DNA of 64,000 nucleotides from Streptomyces sp. f51 (GCF_037940415.1 NZ_CP149798.1:4559001-4623000); one strand, 5' to 3'; shown: positions 41,489 through 50,324, numbered from the stretch's first letter. Notes: a model not told the origin generated them from the sequence alone. A program made the numbers and translations.

Positions 41489-43483
41489 ATGCGCACGACG
41501 CGCCTTTCGGCGGCCATGGTCGCCGCCGCCGTGGTGTCCGGCACGCTGGCTCTGGCGAGCCCGGCGTCCGCCGACCCCACCCCCGCCGGCACGTTCCGCA
41601 AGCTGGTCGGCGTGGGTTCGGACACCACCCAGGACGTGCTCAACGCCCTCGCCGGCGACACGGTCAACGGCAACGCCTACACGGCCACCGCCGTGAAGTC
41701 GGCCGACGGCGCGGGCATCGCCTCCTACGACGCGATCGAGCCCGTCACCGGCTCCACCACGTCGAACATCCAGACCCGTACGGGCGGCCCGTCCTTCCTG
41801 CGCCCCAACGGCTCCGGCAAGGGCCGCCTCGCCCTGAGCATGGCGCTCACCGGCGACAAGTTCCCCGACAGCTCGGGCGTCTCCATCAAGGGCCAGGTCG
41901 ACTTCGCCCGCTCCTCAAGCGGCCCGAGCTCCTCGGGAACCGCCTTCACCTACATCCCGTTCGCACGGGACGCGGTCGGCGTCGCGGTCCGCGGCTCGGC
42001 CCTGGGCACGCTGACCGTGGACCAGCTGCACGACATCTACTCGGGCACGCTGACCGTGGTGAACGGCCAGACCGTGCACCCGAAGATCCCGCAGAGCGGC
42101 TCCGGCACCCGCAAGTTCTTCCTCGGCGCCATCGGTCTCACCGACGCCACGCTCTCCCCGACCGTCGCGACCGTCCAGGAGAACCAGGCCAACGGCGCCG
42201 TCGACGCGGACGGCGCGCTCGTCCCGTTCTCGGTGGGCAGCTGGATCGCCCAGAACAACGGCATCGCCCCGGACTTCAGCACCACCGCGGCCGCCGCCGG
42301 CGCCCACCTGGCCGCCGTGCAGCTGCCCGGGGACACCGGCGCCACCACGCCGGTCGCCACCGTGAACGGCAAGCTCGCCCCGGTCGGCGCCTACTACGAG
42401 AACGCCACCTTCGGCCGCGACGTCTACAACGTCGTCCCGAGCCGGGCGATCGACCCGACCAGCGTCTTCTTCGACAAGGACCTCTACGACGTCTTCGTCA
42501 CCAGCGGCACCCACGAGGCGGCTCTCGCCTCCGACGCCGCCGAGGGCGTCATCGCCAAGTTCGGCTTCGTGAACGAGTCCTACAACGGCTCGGTCAACCT
42601 TGCCAAGCACGCCAAGCTCGGCGGCCTGGAGGAGTCGGGCGTCGACGCCTCCACGCCGGCCGCGCCCACTCTGAGCGGCACCCGCGGCGACGGCAGCGTC
42701 AAGCTCGGCTGGACCGCCCCGGCCGCCACCGCCCTCCCGGTCACCGACTACCGCGTGACCCTGACCGGTTCGGACGGCGCCGTCGTGGCCGTCAAGGACC
42801 TCCCGGCCACCACCACCTCGTACACCTTCAGCGGTCTGGCCCTCGGCCACTACACGGCCACGGTCTCCGCCGCCAACCTCAACGGCACCGGTACCGCCGC
42901 CTCCTGGACCGGCGACATCAAGTACACGACCACCCTGAAGGCGACCACCGCGACGACCGCGTACGGCAAGACGCCGAAGGTCGCCGTCGCGGTCACCGGC
43001 ACGCACGGTGTCGTCCCGACCGGCACGGTCACCGTGAAGGAGGGCACCACCACCCTCGGCACCGGCACCCTGGACAGCACCGGCAAGGTCTCCGTCAGCC
43101 TGTCCAGCCACCTCAAGGTCGCCACGCACGCCCTCACGGTGTCGTACGCGGGCAACGGCAAGCTCCTGACGTCCAACGGCACCACGTCGCTGACCGTCTC
43201 GAAGGCGTCCGCGACCGTCTCCACCACGGCGCCCGCCTCGATCAGCCACCTCTCGCAGGCCAAGGTCACCGTCAAGGTCACCGCGACCGGCACCACGCCG
43301 ACCGGCACGGTCCGCATCTACGAGGGCTCGCGCGTCATCGCCACCGGCACCCTGAGCGGCGGCAAGGTCACCGTCAAGCTGCCGAAGCTGTCCCGCGGCA
43401 CGCACACCCTGCACGCCTGGTACGTCGGCTCCACCACGGTGAGCTCGAAGAACGGCGCCAACTTCAAGATCAAGTCCACCTGA
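41489..43483 (+). CDS. secreted PstS-like protein with FN3 and Ig-like domains
   Basis: This 664-residue exported protein has a clear signal peptide (AAMVAAAVVSGTLALASPASA-DP). The binding-protein-like domain (about residues 33-385) has KLVGVGSDTTQDVLNALAG, GQVDFARSSSGPSSSG and IPQSGSGTRKFFLGAIGL. A fibronectin type III domain (about 390-480; LSGTRGDGSVKLGWTAPAAT) is followed by two Ig-like repeats with TPTGTVRIYEGSRVIATGTL-type strands (about 485-665). There is no membrane anchor, so it is secreted or held by other wall components. CTGGAGA precedes the ATG at 41489. Confidence 0.85.
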   Translation: MRTTRLSAAMVAAAVVSGTLALASPASADPTPAGTFRKLVGVGSDTTQDVLNALAGDTVNGNAYTATAVKSADGAGIASYDAIEPVTGSTTSNIQTRTGGPSFLRPNGSGKGRLALSMALTGDKFPDSSGVSIKGQVDFARSSSGPSSSGTAFTYIPFARDAVGVAVRGSALGTLTVDQLHDIYSGTLTVVNGQTVHPKIPQSGSGTRKFFLGAIGLTDATLSPTVATVQENQANGAVDADGALVPFSVGSWIAQNNGIAPDFSTTAAAAGAHLAAVQLPGDTGATTPVATVNGKLAPVGAYYENATFGRDVYNVVPSRAIDPTSVFFDKDLYDVFVTSGTHEAALASDAAEGVIAKFGFVNESYNGSVNLAKHAKLGGLEESGVDASTPAAPTLSGTRGDGSVKLGWTAPAATALPVTDYRVTLTGSDGAVVAVKDLPATTTSYTFSGLALGHYTATVSAANLNGTGTAASWTGDIKYTTTLKATTATTAYGKTPKVAVAVTGTHGVVPTGTVTVKEGTTTLGTGTLDSTGKVSVSLSSHLKVATHALTVSYAGNGKLLTSNGTTSLTVSKASATVSTTAPASISHLSQAKVTVKVTATGTTPTGTVRIYEGSRVIATGTLSGGKVTVKLPKLSRGTHTLHAWYVGSTTVSSKNGANFKIKST

Positions 43484-43506
43484 TCCGCGGTCACTCCGAC
43501 CACCCT

Positions 43507-43540
43507 CTCGCCGGGGGCGTCCCCGGACGCCCCCGGCGAG
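43507..43540 (+). terminator. terminator hairpin
   Basis: A perfect 16-bp inverted repeat (arms 43507-43522 and 43525-43540, CTCGCCGGGGGCGTCC) directly after the stop at 43483 and 53 bp before the sortase-like gene. Confidence 0.85.
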
Positions 43541-43593
43541 GCCCCCGATCCGCCCCACCCGTTCCATGAGTTGAGTGAAGGAGACGTGCCGCC

Positions 43594-44502
43594 GTGACGG
43601 TCGCCGTACAGACCACGCTCGCAACACCCTTGCCGCGGCCGGGTGTTCGCAGCGTCACCGCCGTCCGGCATCTCGCCCGCGGCGGACTCCTCACCCTCGC
43701 GGCCCTGCTGCTCGGCCTCACCGCGCAGCTGCTGTTCCTCAGCGGCTTCCAGGAACGGGCGGCCCAGCACGCCGCGTACGACTCCCTGCGCGCCCAACTC
43801 GCCCTCGGCACCGCCCCGGTGGCACAGACCGACCAGGAGGGCGCCCTGCTCGCCCCCGGTACCCCGGTGGCGGTCCTCGACATCCCCGCCCTCCACGTCC
43901 GCCAGGTGGTCCTGGAGGGCACCGACTCCGGGGTGATGACCGACGGCCCCGGCCACCGCCGGGACACCCCGATGCCGGGGCAGGCGGGCACCAGCGTGCT
44001 CATGGGCCGCGCCGCCGCGTACGGCGGTCCCTTCGAGCGCCTCGGCGACCTCGCCGCCGGCGACACGTTCAGTGTGACCACCGGCCAGGGCAGGGCGAAG
44101 TACCGGGTCTTCGGCATCCGGCGCGCCGGTGACCCCGCACCCGCCCCGCTCGACCCGGGCAAGGGCCGCATCGTCCTCCTGACGGCCACCGGAGCGGACT
44201 TCATGCCCGGCGGGGTGCTCCGGGTCGACGCCGAGCTGGTCTCGGCGCCGGCGCAGACCCCGGCCGCGGTCATCCGCTCCGGCACGCTCCCCGGGTCCGA
44301 GCAGCCGCTGGCGCGGCCCGGCGGCATGCCGTGGCCGCTGGTGATGTGGCTCCAGGCGCTGGTGGCCGTGGCGGTCGGCGCGGTGTGGGCCTGGCACCGC
44401 TGGGGCCGCCACCAGACCTGGATCGTCTTCGCCCCGGTCGTCGCGGTCCTCGGCCTCCAGGTCGCGACCCGCGCCACGGAACTCCTCCCGAACCTGACCT
44501 GA
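43594..44502 (+). CDS. sortase-fold membrane protein lacking catalytic Cys and His
   Basis: This 302-residue protein has one N-terminal helix (LLTLAALLLGLTAQLLFLSG) and two C-terminal helices around WPLVMWLQALVAVAVGAVWA and VFAPVVAVLGLQVATRA. Between them lies a domain that follows sortases strand by strand: VAVLDIPALHVRQVVLEGTD, TPMPGQAGTSVLMGRAAAYG, GPFERLGDLAAGD, KYRVFGIRR, then RIVLLTATGADFMPGGVLRV. In active sortases the second block ends GH and the last contains T-C; here these read GR and T-A, while the final Arg is kept. It should be catalytically dead and may act as a scaffold. GTG 43594 is the likely start, with AAGGAG upstream. Confidence 0.75.
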   Translation: MTVAVQTTLATPLPRPGVRSVTAVRHLARGGLLTLAALLLGLTAQLLFLSGFQERAAQHAAYDSLRAQLALGTAPVAQTDQEGALLAPGTPVAVLDIPALHVRQVVLEGTDSGVMTDGPGHRRDTPMPGQAGTSVLMGRAAAYGGPFERLGDLAAGDTFSVTTGQGRAKYRVFGIRRAGDPAPAPLDPGKGRIVLLTATGADFMPGGVLRVDAELVSAPAQTPAAVIRSGTLPGSEQPLARPGGMPWPLVMWLQALVAVAVGAVWAWHRWGRHQTWIVFAPVVAVLGLQVATRATELLPNLT

Positions 44503-44736
44503 CCAGACCAGACCAGACCGGACCAGACCAGACCGGACCAGACCGGGCCTGACCGGGCCGGCCAGACCGGCCCGGACCTGACCTCCGGTCCGTGCCGCGG
44601 GCCCCGTGAGCCCGCCCGGTCCCCGTGAGCCCGCCCGGTCCCCGTCACCCCGCCGGGCCCGGCCGACCGCCCGGTCGCCGCGTGGCCCGACCCGATCCGA
44701 TCCGATCCACCCCGACCCCGTCATGAGGTGCCCGAC
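44503..44736. repeat. low-complexity tandem repeats between the sortase-like gene and pstB
   Basis: From 44499 to about 44580 the sequence is a run of GACCA/GACCG pentamers. At 44602-44648 there are two copies of an 18-20 bp unit containing GTGAGCCCGCCCGGTCCCC. At 44692-44708 GATCC pentamers repeat three times. No gene is seen. Confidence 0.85.
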
Positions 44737-45696
44737 GTGACCGATGCGACCGCCGCGCGTGACAGCGCCGCGACCGAGACCGCCCCGACCGAAAGCGTTC
44801 CGGCCGGGACCGGCCGCGCGCCCACCGCCACCGCCCTCATCGACCCGAAGGCCGCCGCCGACACCGCCGTCCTGCCGCCCGTCCCGTCGGACGGGACGTT
44901 CAGGGCCCGGCAGGGCGCGGGCCCCGCGGAGCTCGACGCGCGCGAGGTGTCGGCCTGGTTCGGCAGCCACCTGGTGCTGGAGCGCGTCTCCCTCACCATG
45001 CCCGCCGGACAGGTCACCTCCCTGATCGGCCCCTCCGGCTGCGGCAAGTCGACCTTCCTGCGCACCCTCAACCGGATGCACGAGCTGATCCCCTCCGCCC
45101 AGATGGCCGGCGAGGTGCTCTTCGACGGCGAGGACATCTACGCCCCCGAGCGGCGGCTGACCGAGGCACGGCGCCGGATCGGCATGGTCTTCCAGAAGCC
45201 GAACCCGTTCCCGGCCATGTCGATCTACGACAACGTGGTCGCGGGCCTGCGTCTGACCGGCACGCGTGCCGGCCGCCGGGAGAAGGACGAGCTGGTCGAG
45301 GAGAGTCTGACCAGGGCCGGCCTGTGGAAGGAGGTCAGAGACCGGCTGCGGCAGCCCGGCGGCGCGCTCTCCGGAGGCCAGCAGCAGCGGCTGTGCATCG
45401 CCCGCGCCCTCGCCGTACGGCCCCGGGTGCTCCTGATGGACGAACCGTGCTCGGCGCTCGACCCGACCTCCACCCGCCGCGTCGAGGAGACCATCCACGA
45501 GCTCGCCGGCCAGGTGACCGTCGTCATCGTCACCCACAACATGCAGCAGGCGGCCCGCGTCTCCCACCAGTGCGCCTTCTTCCTCGCCGAGCAGGGCACC
45601 CCGGGCGGAATCGTCGAGCACGGCGCCACCACCGACATCTTCGGCACTCCCAGGGACCCGCGCACGGCGGACTACGTGGCGGGCCGCTTCGGCTGA
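44737..45696 (+). CDS. pstB: phosphate ABC transporter ATP-binding protein PstB-like
   Basis: This 319-residue ATPase has an extra N-terminal segment of about 65 Ala/Thr/Pro-rich residues, then the PstB domain: Walker A LIGPSGCGKSTFLRTLNRMH, Q-loop GMVFQKPNPFPAMSIYDNV, signature LSGGQQQRLCIARALA, and Walker B VLLMDEPCSALDPTSTR. The H-loop is VIVTHNMQQAARVS. KPNPFP and the NRMHELIP segment are typical of PstB. The start GTG 44737 has GAGG eight bases upstream; GTG 44728 is an alternative. It is separated from pstCA by 8 kb of surface-protein genes, which is unusual. Confidence 0.93.
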   Translation: MTDATAARDSAATETAPTESVPAGTGRAPTATALIDPKAAADTAVLPPVPSDGTFRARQGAGPAELDAREVSAWFGSHLVLERVSLTMPAGQVTSLIGPSGCGKSTFLRTLNRMHELIPSAQMAGEVLFDGEDIYAPERRLTEARRRIGMVFQKPNPFPAMSIYDNVVAGLRLTGTRAGRREKDELVEESLTRAGLWKEVRDRLRQPGGALSGGQQQRLCIARALAVRPRVLLMDEPCSALDPTSTRRVEETIHELAGQVTVVIVTHNMQQAARVSHQCAFFLAEQGTPGGIVEHGATTDIFGTPRDPRTADYVAGRFG

Positions 45697-46066
45697 GCCG
45701 CACCCACCGATGCCGATGCCGATGCCGCGGCCCGGGCCTTCGCGTCACCGAGCGTGACACCGGAGGCCGGACCCGGTGACCGTTCCGGGAGCGGGGCGCG
45801 TCGGTGTGAGACCGTGGAGACACGAAGGGGAATGGGCCCGGGCCCGCCGGGCGTTCCCCGGTGCACAGCGGCGGACGCCACCCGCCGCCCCGGATCACGG
45901 CCGGTCACCCGCGTCCGTTCAAGATCCAAACGCCCGGAGAGTCGGGCGAGTTTACCCATCCGCACAGCCGACCATGCGCCGCACGGCCAGATTTTCTTCC
46001 CCTAACGGGCTGAACTTTTGTTGATCGTGGGTTAGTTGGCCGCCCGATCGTCCTACCCTTCAAAGG
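45697..46066. other. intergenic region with short repeats and leaderless promoter
   Basis: No gene is supported in 370 bases. GATGCC repeats three times at 45709-45726. The right end is AT-richer (CTTTTGTTGATCGTGGGTTAG, about 46012-46033) and carries TACCCT at 46054-46059, eight bases before the GTG of the amidohydrolase, fitting a leaderless -10 element. Confidence 0.55.
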
Positions 46067-47302
46067 GTGAACCAACTGATGTCCCGAGAGTCCGAGGCCG
46101 ATCTCCCCGGGGAGCCGCTGCTCCCGGGCGCGCTGCCCGAGGCACTGCGCGCCGAACTCGTCGCGTTCCGCCGCGACTTGCACATGCACCCGGAGCTCGG
46201 CAACCAGGAGTTCCGTACCACCGCGGCCATCAAGGCGCGCCTGGAGCAGGCGGGCCTCGAACCGCGGGTCCTCTCCATCGGTACGGGTCTCATCTGTGAC
46301 ATCGGGGACGCGGACGACGTACGCCCCATGCTGGCGCTGCGCGCCGACATCGACGCGCTGCCCATCCCGGACACGAAGAGTGACTGCGCCTACCGCTCGA
46401 CCGTGCCCGACCGCGCCCACGCCTGCGGTCACGACATCCACACGACGGTCGTGCTCGGCGCCGGTCTCGTCCTCGCCGCCCTGCACGAGCAGGGCCTGCT
46501 GCCCCGGCGGGTCCGGCTGATCTTCCAGCCCGCGGAGGAGGTCCTGCCGGGCGGCGCGCCGGACGCGATCGAGTCCGGCGTGCTCGAAGGGGTCGGGCGG
46601 ATCGTCGGCGTCCACTGCGACCCGCGGGTCGACGCGGGGCGCATCGGACTGCGGCACGGCGCCATCACCTCGGCCTGCGACCGTCTTGAGGTGGCACTCG
46701 ACGGCGCGGGCGGCCACACCGCGCGCCCGCATCTCACCACCGACCTCGTCACCGCCGCCGCGCGGGTCGTCACCGACGTGCCGGCGCTCGTCGCCCGGCG
46801 GGTGGACGCCCGCAGCGGACTCGCGGTGACCTGGGGCCGCATCGAGTCGGGGCACGCCTGCAACGTGATCCCGCAGCACGCCGAGCTGTCGGGGACGATC
46901 CGCTGCCTGGACCTCGACGCCTGGCGGGCCGCGCCCGACCTCGTCCACGCGGCCATCGACGAGATCGCGAACCTCTACCGCGCCAAGTCCGAGATCAACT
47001 ACATCCGGGGCGTTCCGCCCGTCGTCAACGACCCGGCCGTCACCGAGCTGCTCCGCGAGGCGATGACGGCCCGGCGCGGCGCGCACTCCATCGAGGACAC
47101 CGAGCAGAGCCTGGGCGGCGAGGACTTCTCCTGGTACCTGGAGCACGTGCCCGGTGCCATGGCCCGGCTCGGCGTGCGCCGCCCCGGCGACCGCACCACC
47201 CGCGACCTGCACCGCGGCGACTTCGACGCCGACGAGCACGCGATCACGGTCGGCGTGGAGATGTTCACCGCCGCCGCCCTCCTGGCGCAGGACACTCCCT
47301 AG
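46067..47302 (+). CDS. M20-family metal-dependent amidohydrolase
   Basis: This 411-residue peptidase-fold enzyme resembles N-acyl-amino-acid or hippurate-type amidohydrolases. Metal ligands are in ACGHDIHTTVVLGAGLVL, QPAEEVLPGGAPDAIESG and the C-terminal DLHRGDFDADEHA. The dimerisation domain begins about residue 200 (CDRLEVALDGAGGHTARPHL). An N-terminal HMHPELGNQEFRTT matches the family. GTG 46067 appears to be a leaderless start; ATG 46079 is an alternative. It is transcribed toward the nucleoside genes but has its own promoter; the true substrate is unknown. Confidence 0.9.
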   Translation: MNQLMSRESEADLPGEPLLPGALPEALRAELVAFRRDLHMHPELGNQEFRTTAAIKARLEQAGLEPRVLSIGTGLICDIGDADDVRPMLALRADIDALPIPDTKSDCAYRSTVPDRAHACGHDIHTTVVLGAGLVLAALHEQGLLPRRVRLIFQPAEEVLPGGAPDAIESGVLEGVGRIVGVHCDPRVDAGRIGLRHGAITSACDRLEVALDGAGGHTARPHLTTDLVTAAARVVTDVPALVARRVDARSGLAVTWGRIESGHACNVIPQHAELSGTIRCLDLDAWRAAPDLVHAAIDEIANLYRAKSEINYIRGVPPVVNDPAVTELLREAMTARRGAHSIEDTEQSLGGEDFSWYLEHVPGAMARLGVRRPGDRTTRDLHRGDFDADEHAITVGVEMFTAAALLAQDTP

Positions 47303-47667
47303 CTCCTGTCCGACCCGGCGCCCAGGGCCCACCGGAACCCCTGGGCGCGATCGGGTGAACTCCGGTCGCGCCCCTCGACCCCCCGCAGTAGCGTGGTCGG
47401 CAGTTCTTCGACAACTGTCACTCCGTGGAGCAGGGTCCATCCGCTCCGTCACGACGGTTCCGTTTCCCGGGACCGGCGCGTGGCGGCGGTGAAGGACACT
47501 GCGTCCCGCTACACGCCTTTCGGCCGCGTGGTTCACAAGGACGTAACCGGCCATCGGCACGAATGGATAACGGCCAGGCGGAATCCCGTTCCCTGGACGG
47601 TCTACGCGCGTTAATGTGCGCCGAACTCAGCACCCACTGCGGGGCTTTGGAGAATGGGGAACTTCAG
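47303..47667. other. regulatory region upstream of the first BMP gene
   Basis: No gene is supported. The shared element GGTCTACGCGCGTTAAT lies at 47599-47615 in the promoter-proximal part, followed by GTTAAT as a possible -10 (47610-47615). Confidence 0.55.
47601..47614. promoter_or_regulatory. nucleoside-regulon element, site 1 (TCTACGCGCGTTAA)
   Basis: Located 54 bp upstream of the first BMP gene. It shares CTACGCGCGT with the elements at 48954, 50283 and 62058. The left arm pairs with CGCGTTA(A) less perfectly than in the two full palindromes downstream. Confidence 0.7.
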
Positions 47668-48726
47668 ATGCGTCGGATAGCCAGCCTGACCCGCGTCGCG
47701 GTGGGGGTCGCGTCGCTCGCACTCGCCGCCACCGCCTGCGGCGGCACCAGCAGCGACAGCAACAGCAGCAGCAACAGCAGTTCGAGCGGTGGCGCCAAGG
47801 GCCTCGCGATCGCGTACGACGTCGGCGGCAAGGGCGACCAGTCCTTCAACGACGCCGCGTTCGAGGGCCTCCAGAAGGCCAAGAAGGAGTTCGGCTACCA
47901 GACGGCCGACGTCGAGCCCACCGACAACGAGACCGACGCCGACAAGCAGCAGCGTCTGGAGTCGCTGGCCAGGCAGGGCTACAACCCGGTCATCGGCATC
48001 GGCTTCGCCTACGGCCCCGCGCTGGAGAAGGCCGCCGCGAAGTTCCCGAAGACCAGCTTCGGCATCGTGGACTCGGTCGTCCCGGGCAAGAACGTGGCCT
48101 CCCTGGTCTTCGCCGAGCAGGAGTCCTCCTACCTCGCCGGTGTCGCGGCCGCCAAGGCCACCAAGAGCAACGTCGTCGGCTTCATCGGCGGCGTGGACGT
48201 TCCGCTGATCCACAAGTTCGAGGCCGGCTACACCCAGGGCGTCAAGGACACCAAGCCCGGCGTCAAGGTCCTCTCGCAGTACCTGACGCAGACCGCCGCC
48301 GAGGGTGGCTTCTCCAGCCCCGACAAGGGCAAGGCCGCCGCCGAGGGCCAGATCGAGAAGAAGGCCGACGTCCTCTACGCCGCGGCCGGCCTCTCCGGCC
48401 AGGGTGTCATTGAGGCCGCGTCCAAGGCGGGCGTGTGGGCGATCGGTGTCGACTCCGACCAGTACAAGCAGGCGGCGCTGTCCGCGTACAAGGACAAGAT
48501 CCTGACCTCCGCGCTCAAGGACGTCGGCGGCGCGGTCTACAGCATGGCTGGCTCGGTGCACGACGGTAAGCCGCTGACGGGCACGCAGACCTTCGACCTC
48601 AAGGTCAACGGTGTCGGCCTCGCCGACAGCAACCCGAAGATGGCGCAGATCGCCGGTCTGACCGACGCCGTGGCGAAGGCCAAGGCTGCCATCATCGCCG
48701 GTGACATCAAGGTCAAGACCTCCTAG
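47668..48726 (+). CDS. BMP-family nucleoside-binding lipoprotein (copy 1)
   Basis: This 352-residue lipoprotein has a signal peptide ending in the lipobox ATAC-GG (VGVASLALAATAC, Cys about residue 24), a Ser/Asn-rich tether, and the PnrA/BmpA fold: LAIAYDVGGKGDQSFNDAAF, KQQRLESLARQGYNPVIGIG, FAEQESSYLAGVAAAKATKS, VGFIGGVDVPLIHKFEAGY, and AAAGLSGQGVIEAASKAG. DVGGKGDQSFND supplies nucleoside-contacting residues in the family. It feeds the ATPase-permease set at 50325-54402. GGGGAA precedes the ATG 47668. It has its own terminator and is followed by a close paralogue. Confidence 0.93.
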   Translation: MRRIASLTRVAVGVASLALAATACGGTSSDSNSSSNSSSSGGAKGLAIAYDVGGKGDQSFNDAAFEGLQKAKKEFGYQTADVEPTDNETDADKQQRLESLARQGYNPVIGIGFAYGPALEKAAAKFPKTSFGIVDSVVPGKNVASLVFAEQESSYLAGVAAAKATKSNVVGFIGGVDVPLIHKFEAGYTQGVKDTKPGVKVLSQYLTQTAAEGGFSSPDKGKAAAEGQIEKKADVLYAAAGLSGQGVIEAASKAGVWAIGVDSDQYKQAALSAYKDKILTSALKDVGGAVYSMAGSVHDGKPLTGTQTFDLKVNGVGLADSNPKMAQIAGLTDAVAKAKAAIIAGDIKVKTS

Positions 48727-48790
48727 CGAGGTGGGCGCGACGGGCCCCGCCCGCCGCGCTCACGCCCGACGGGCGAACACAACCGAAGCA

Positions 48791-48833
48791 CAGCGGAACG
48801 GGCGGGCACCCCAGGTGCCCGCCCGTTCCGCTG
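48791..48833 (+). terminator. terminator after the first BMP gene
   Basis: A perfect 20-bp inverted repeat (arms 48791-48810 and 48814-48833, starting CAGCGGAACGGGCGG) with a 3-base loop, 64 bp after the stop. The first BMP gene is therefore a separate transcription unit. Confidence 0.9.
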
Positions 48834-48953
48834 CCCGCACGCGAAGTCACCCTCCGCGACCTTCCCTTTGCGATCGGCACGCCCCGGCCCCACGGGCGAG
48901 TGGCGTCGGGCACAGCCGCATAACAAGGTGGACAGAAGGGGTTTTCTAGTTGG

Positions 48954-48967
48954 TCTACGCGCGTTAA
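48954..48967. promoter_or_regulatory. nucleoside-regulon element, site 2 (TCTACGCGCGTTAA)
   Basis: Located 62 bp upstream of the second BMP gene. Identity with site 1 covers GGTCTACGCGCGTTAAT plus TGCG after one variable base, so the two promoters are duplicated along with the genes. Confidence 0.75.
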
Positions 48968-49028
48968 TCTGCGGCGAAGCCAGCGCCGAAGCTGAACCGT
49001 CAGGCGCTGAACGACAGGAGCACACGTA

Positions 49029-50081
49029 ATGCGCCGGGTTACCCGCATCGCGCTCGCAGGCACTGCGACCGCCTCTCTCGCCCTCGCTCTGTCCGCCTGT
49101 GGCGGCACCTCGACCTCCTCGTCCTCCTCGGACTCCAAGAGTGGTCACAAGGGCCTCGCTCTCGCGTACGACGTCGGCGGCAAGGGCGACCAGTCCTTCA
49201 ACGACGCCGCGTACGAGGGTCTGAAGAAGGCGAAGGCCGAGTTCAAGTACGCCACCGCCGACCTCGAGCCCACCGACGGCGAGACGGACGCGGACAAGAC
49301 GCAGCGCCTGATCTCGCTGGCCAAGCAGGGTTACAACCCGGTCATCGGCATCGGCTACTCCTACGGCCCTGCCGTCAAGGCCGCCGCGGCCAAGCTCCCG
49401 AACACCACGTTCGGCATCGTCGACGACTCCACCGTCACGGCGAAGAACGTCGCGGACCTGGTCTTCTCCGAGCAGGAGGCCTCCTACCTGGCCGGCGTCA
49501 CCGCCGCCAAGGCCACCAAGAGCAACACCGTCGGCTTCATCGGCGGCGTGGACGTTCCGCTGATCCACAAGTTCGAGGCGGGCTTCGAGCAGGGTGTCAA
49601 GGACACCAAGCCCGGCGTCAAGGTCCTCTCGCAGTACCTGACGCAGACCGCCCAGGAGGGTGGCTTCTCCAGCCCCGACAAGGGCAAGACGGCCGCCGAG
49701 GGCCAGATCGAGAAGAAGGCCGACGTCGTCTACGCGGCGGCCGGTCTGTCCGGTCAGGGTGTCATCGAGGCCGCCTCCGCCAAGAAGGTCCTGGCGATCG
49801 GTGTCGACTCCGACCAGTACCAGCAGGCCGCGCTCGCGCAGTACAAGGACGCGATCCTGACCTCCGCGACCAAGGATGTCGCCAAGGCGGTCTACAACCT
49901 GGCGAAGTCGGTCGAGGACGGTAAGCCCGAGAGCGGTATCGTTCGGGGCGATCTGAAGTCCGGTGAGGTCGGCCTGGCCGACTCCAACCCGTCCTTCAAG
50001 AGCAACACCGCGATCCAGGACGCCGTCAAGGCCGCCCAGGAGAAGATCATCAGCGGTGCGATCAAGGTCAAGACCAGCTGA
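49029..50081 (+). CDS. BMP-family nucleoside-binding lipoprotein (copy 2)
   Basis: This 350-residue paralogue of the gene at 47668 has the same layout: lipobox ALSAC-GG (Cys about residue 24), Ser-rich tether, LALAYDVGGKGDQSFNDAAY, VGFIGGVDVPLIHKFEAGFE and AAAGLSGQGVIEAASAKKVL. Long stretches are identical to copy 1, while the C-terminal part differs (GIVRGDLKSGEVGLADSNPS versus TQTFDLKVNGVGLADSNPK). This suggests different affinity or ligand preference. GACAGGAG lies about 9-15 bases before the ATG 49029. It sits directly upstream of the transporter operon. Confidence 0.93.
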   Translation: MRRVTRIALAGTATASLALALSACGGTSTSSSSSDSKSGHKGLALAYDVGGKGDQSFNDAAYEGLKKAKAEFKYATADLEPTDGETDADKTQRLISLAKQGYNPVIGIGYSYGPAVKAAAAKLPNTTFGIVDDSTVTAKNVADLVFSEQEASYLAGVTAAKATKSNTVGFIGGVDVPLIHKFEAGFEQGVKDTKPGVKVLSQYLTQTAQEGGFSSPDKGKTAAEGQIEKKADVVYAAAGLSGQGVIEAASAKKVLAIGVDSDQYQQAALAQYKDAILTSATKDVAKAVYNLAKSVEDGKPESGIVRGDLKSGEVGLADSNPSFKSNTAIQDAVKAAQEKIISGAIKVKTS

Positions 50082-50208
50082 CGAGAGTTACCTCAGGAGC
50101 AGCCAATGCGGTCCCGGGGAAGTACGGGCAAGTCTCAGTGCCGTCCGGCACGGGGAGGCGCCCGTTCTGCCCCGGAGTCGCTTGGTAACCGCGGGGTTAC
50201 GTCCGCTC

Positions 50209-50245
50209 AACGGGATACGAGGAGTCTTGCTCCACGTATCCCGTT
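50209..50245 (+). terminator. intercistronic hairpin between BMP copy 2 and the transporter operon
   Basis: AACGGGATACG (50209-50219) pairs with 50235-50245; after one A-A mismatch GGAG pairs with CTCC around a 5-base loop. It may terminate or attenuate copy 2 transcription, giving more binding protein than transporter. Confidence 0.7.
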
Positions 50246-50282
50246 CTCGCGGCCTGTGGCCCCTTTCGTTGCCGTAGGGGCG

Positions 50283-50294
50283 CTACGCGCGTAG
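50283..50294. promoter_or_regulatory. nucleoside-regulon element, site 3 (CTACGCGCGTAG)
   Basis: A perfect 12-bp palindrome located 18 bp upstream of the GGAG of the ATPase gene. It is the symmetric version of sites 1 and 2 and identical in its 12 bases to site 4 upstream of adenosine deaminase. Confidence 0.75.
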
Positions 50295-50324
50295 ACGACC
50301 CCCTTTCCCTCAGGAGAGTGCGCC

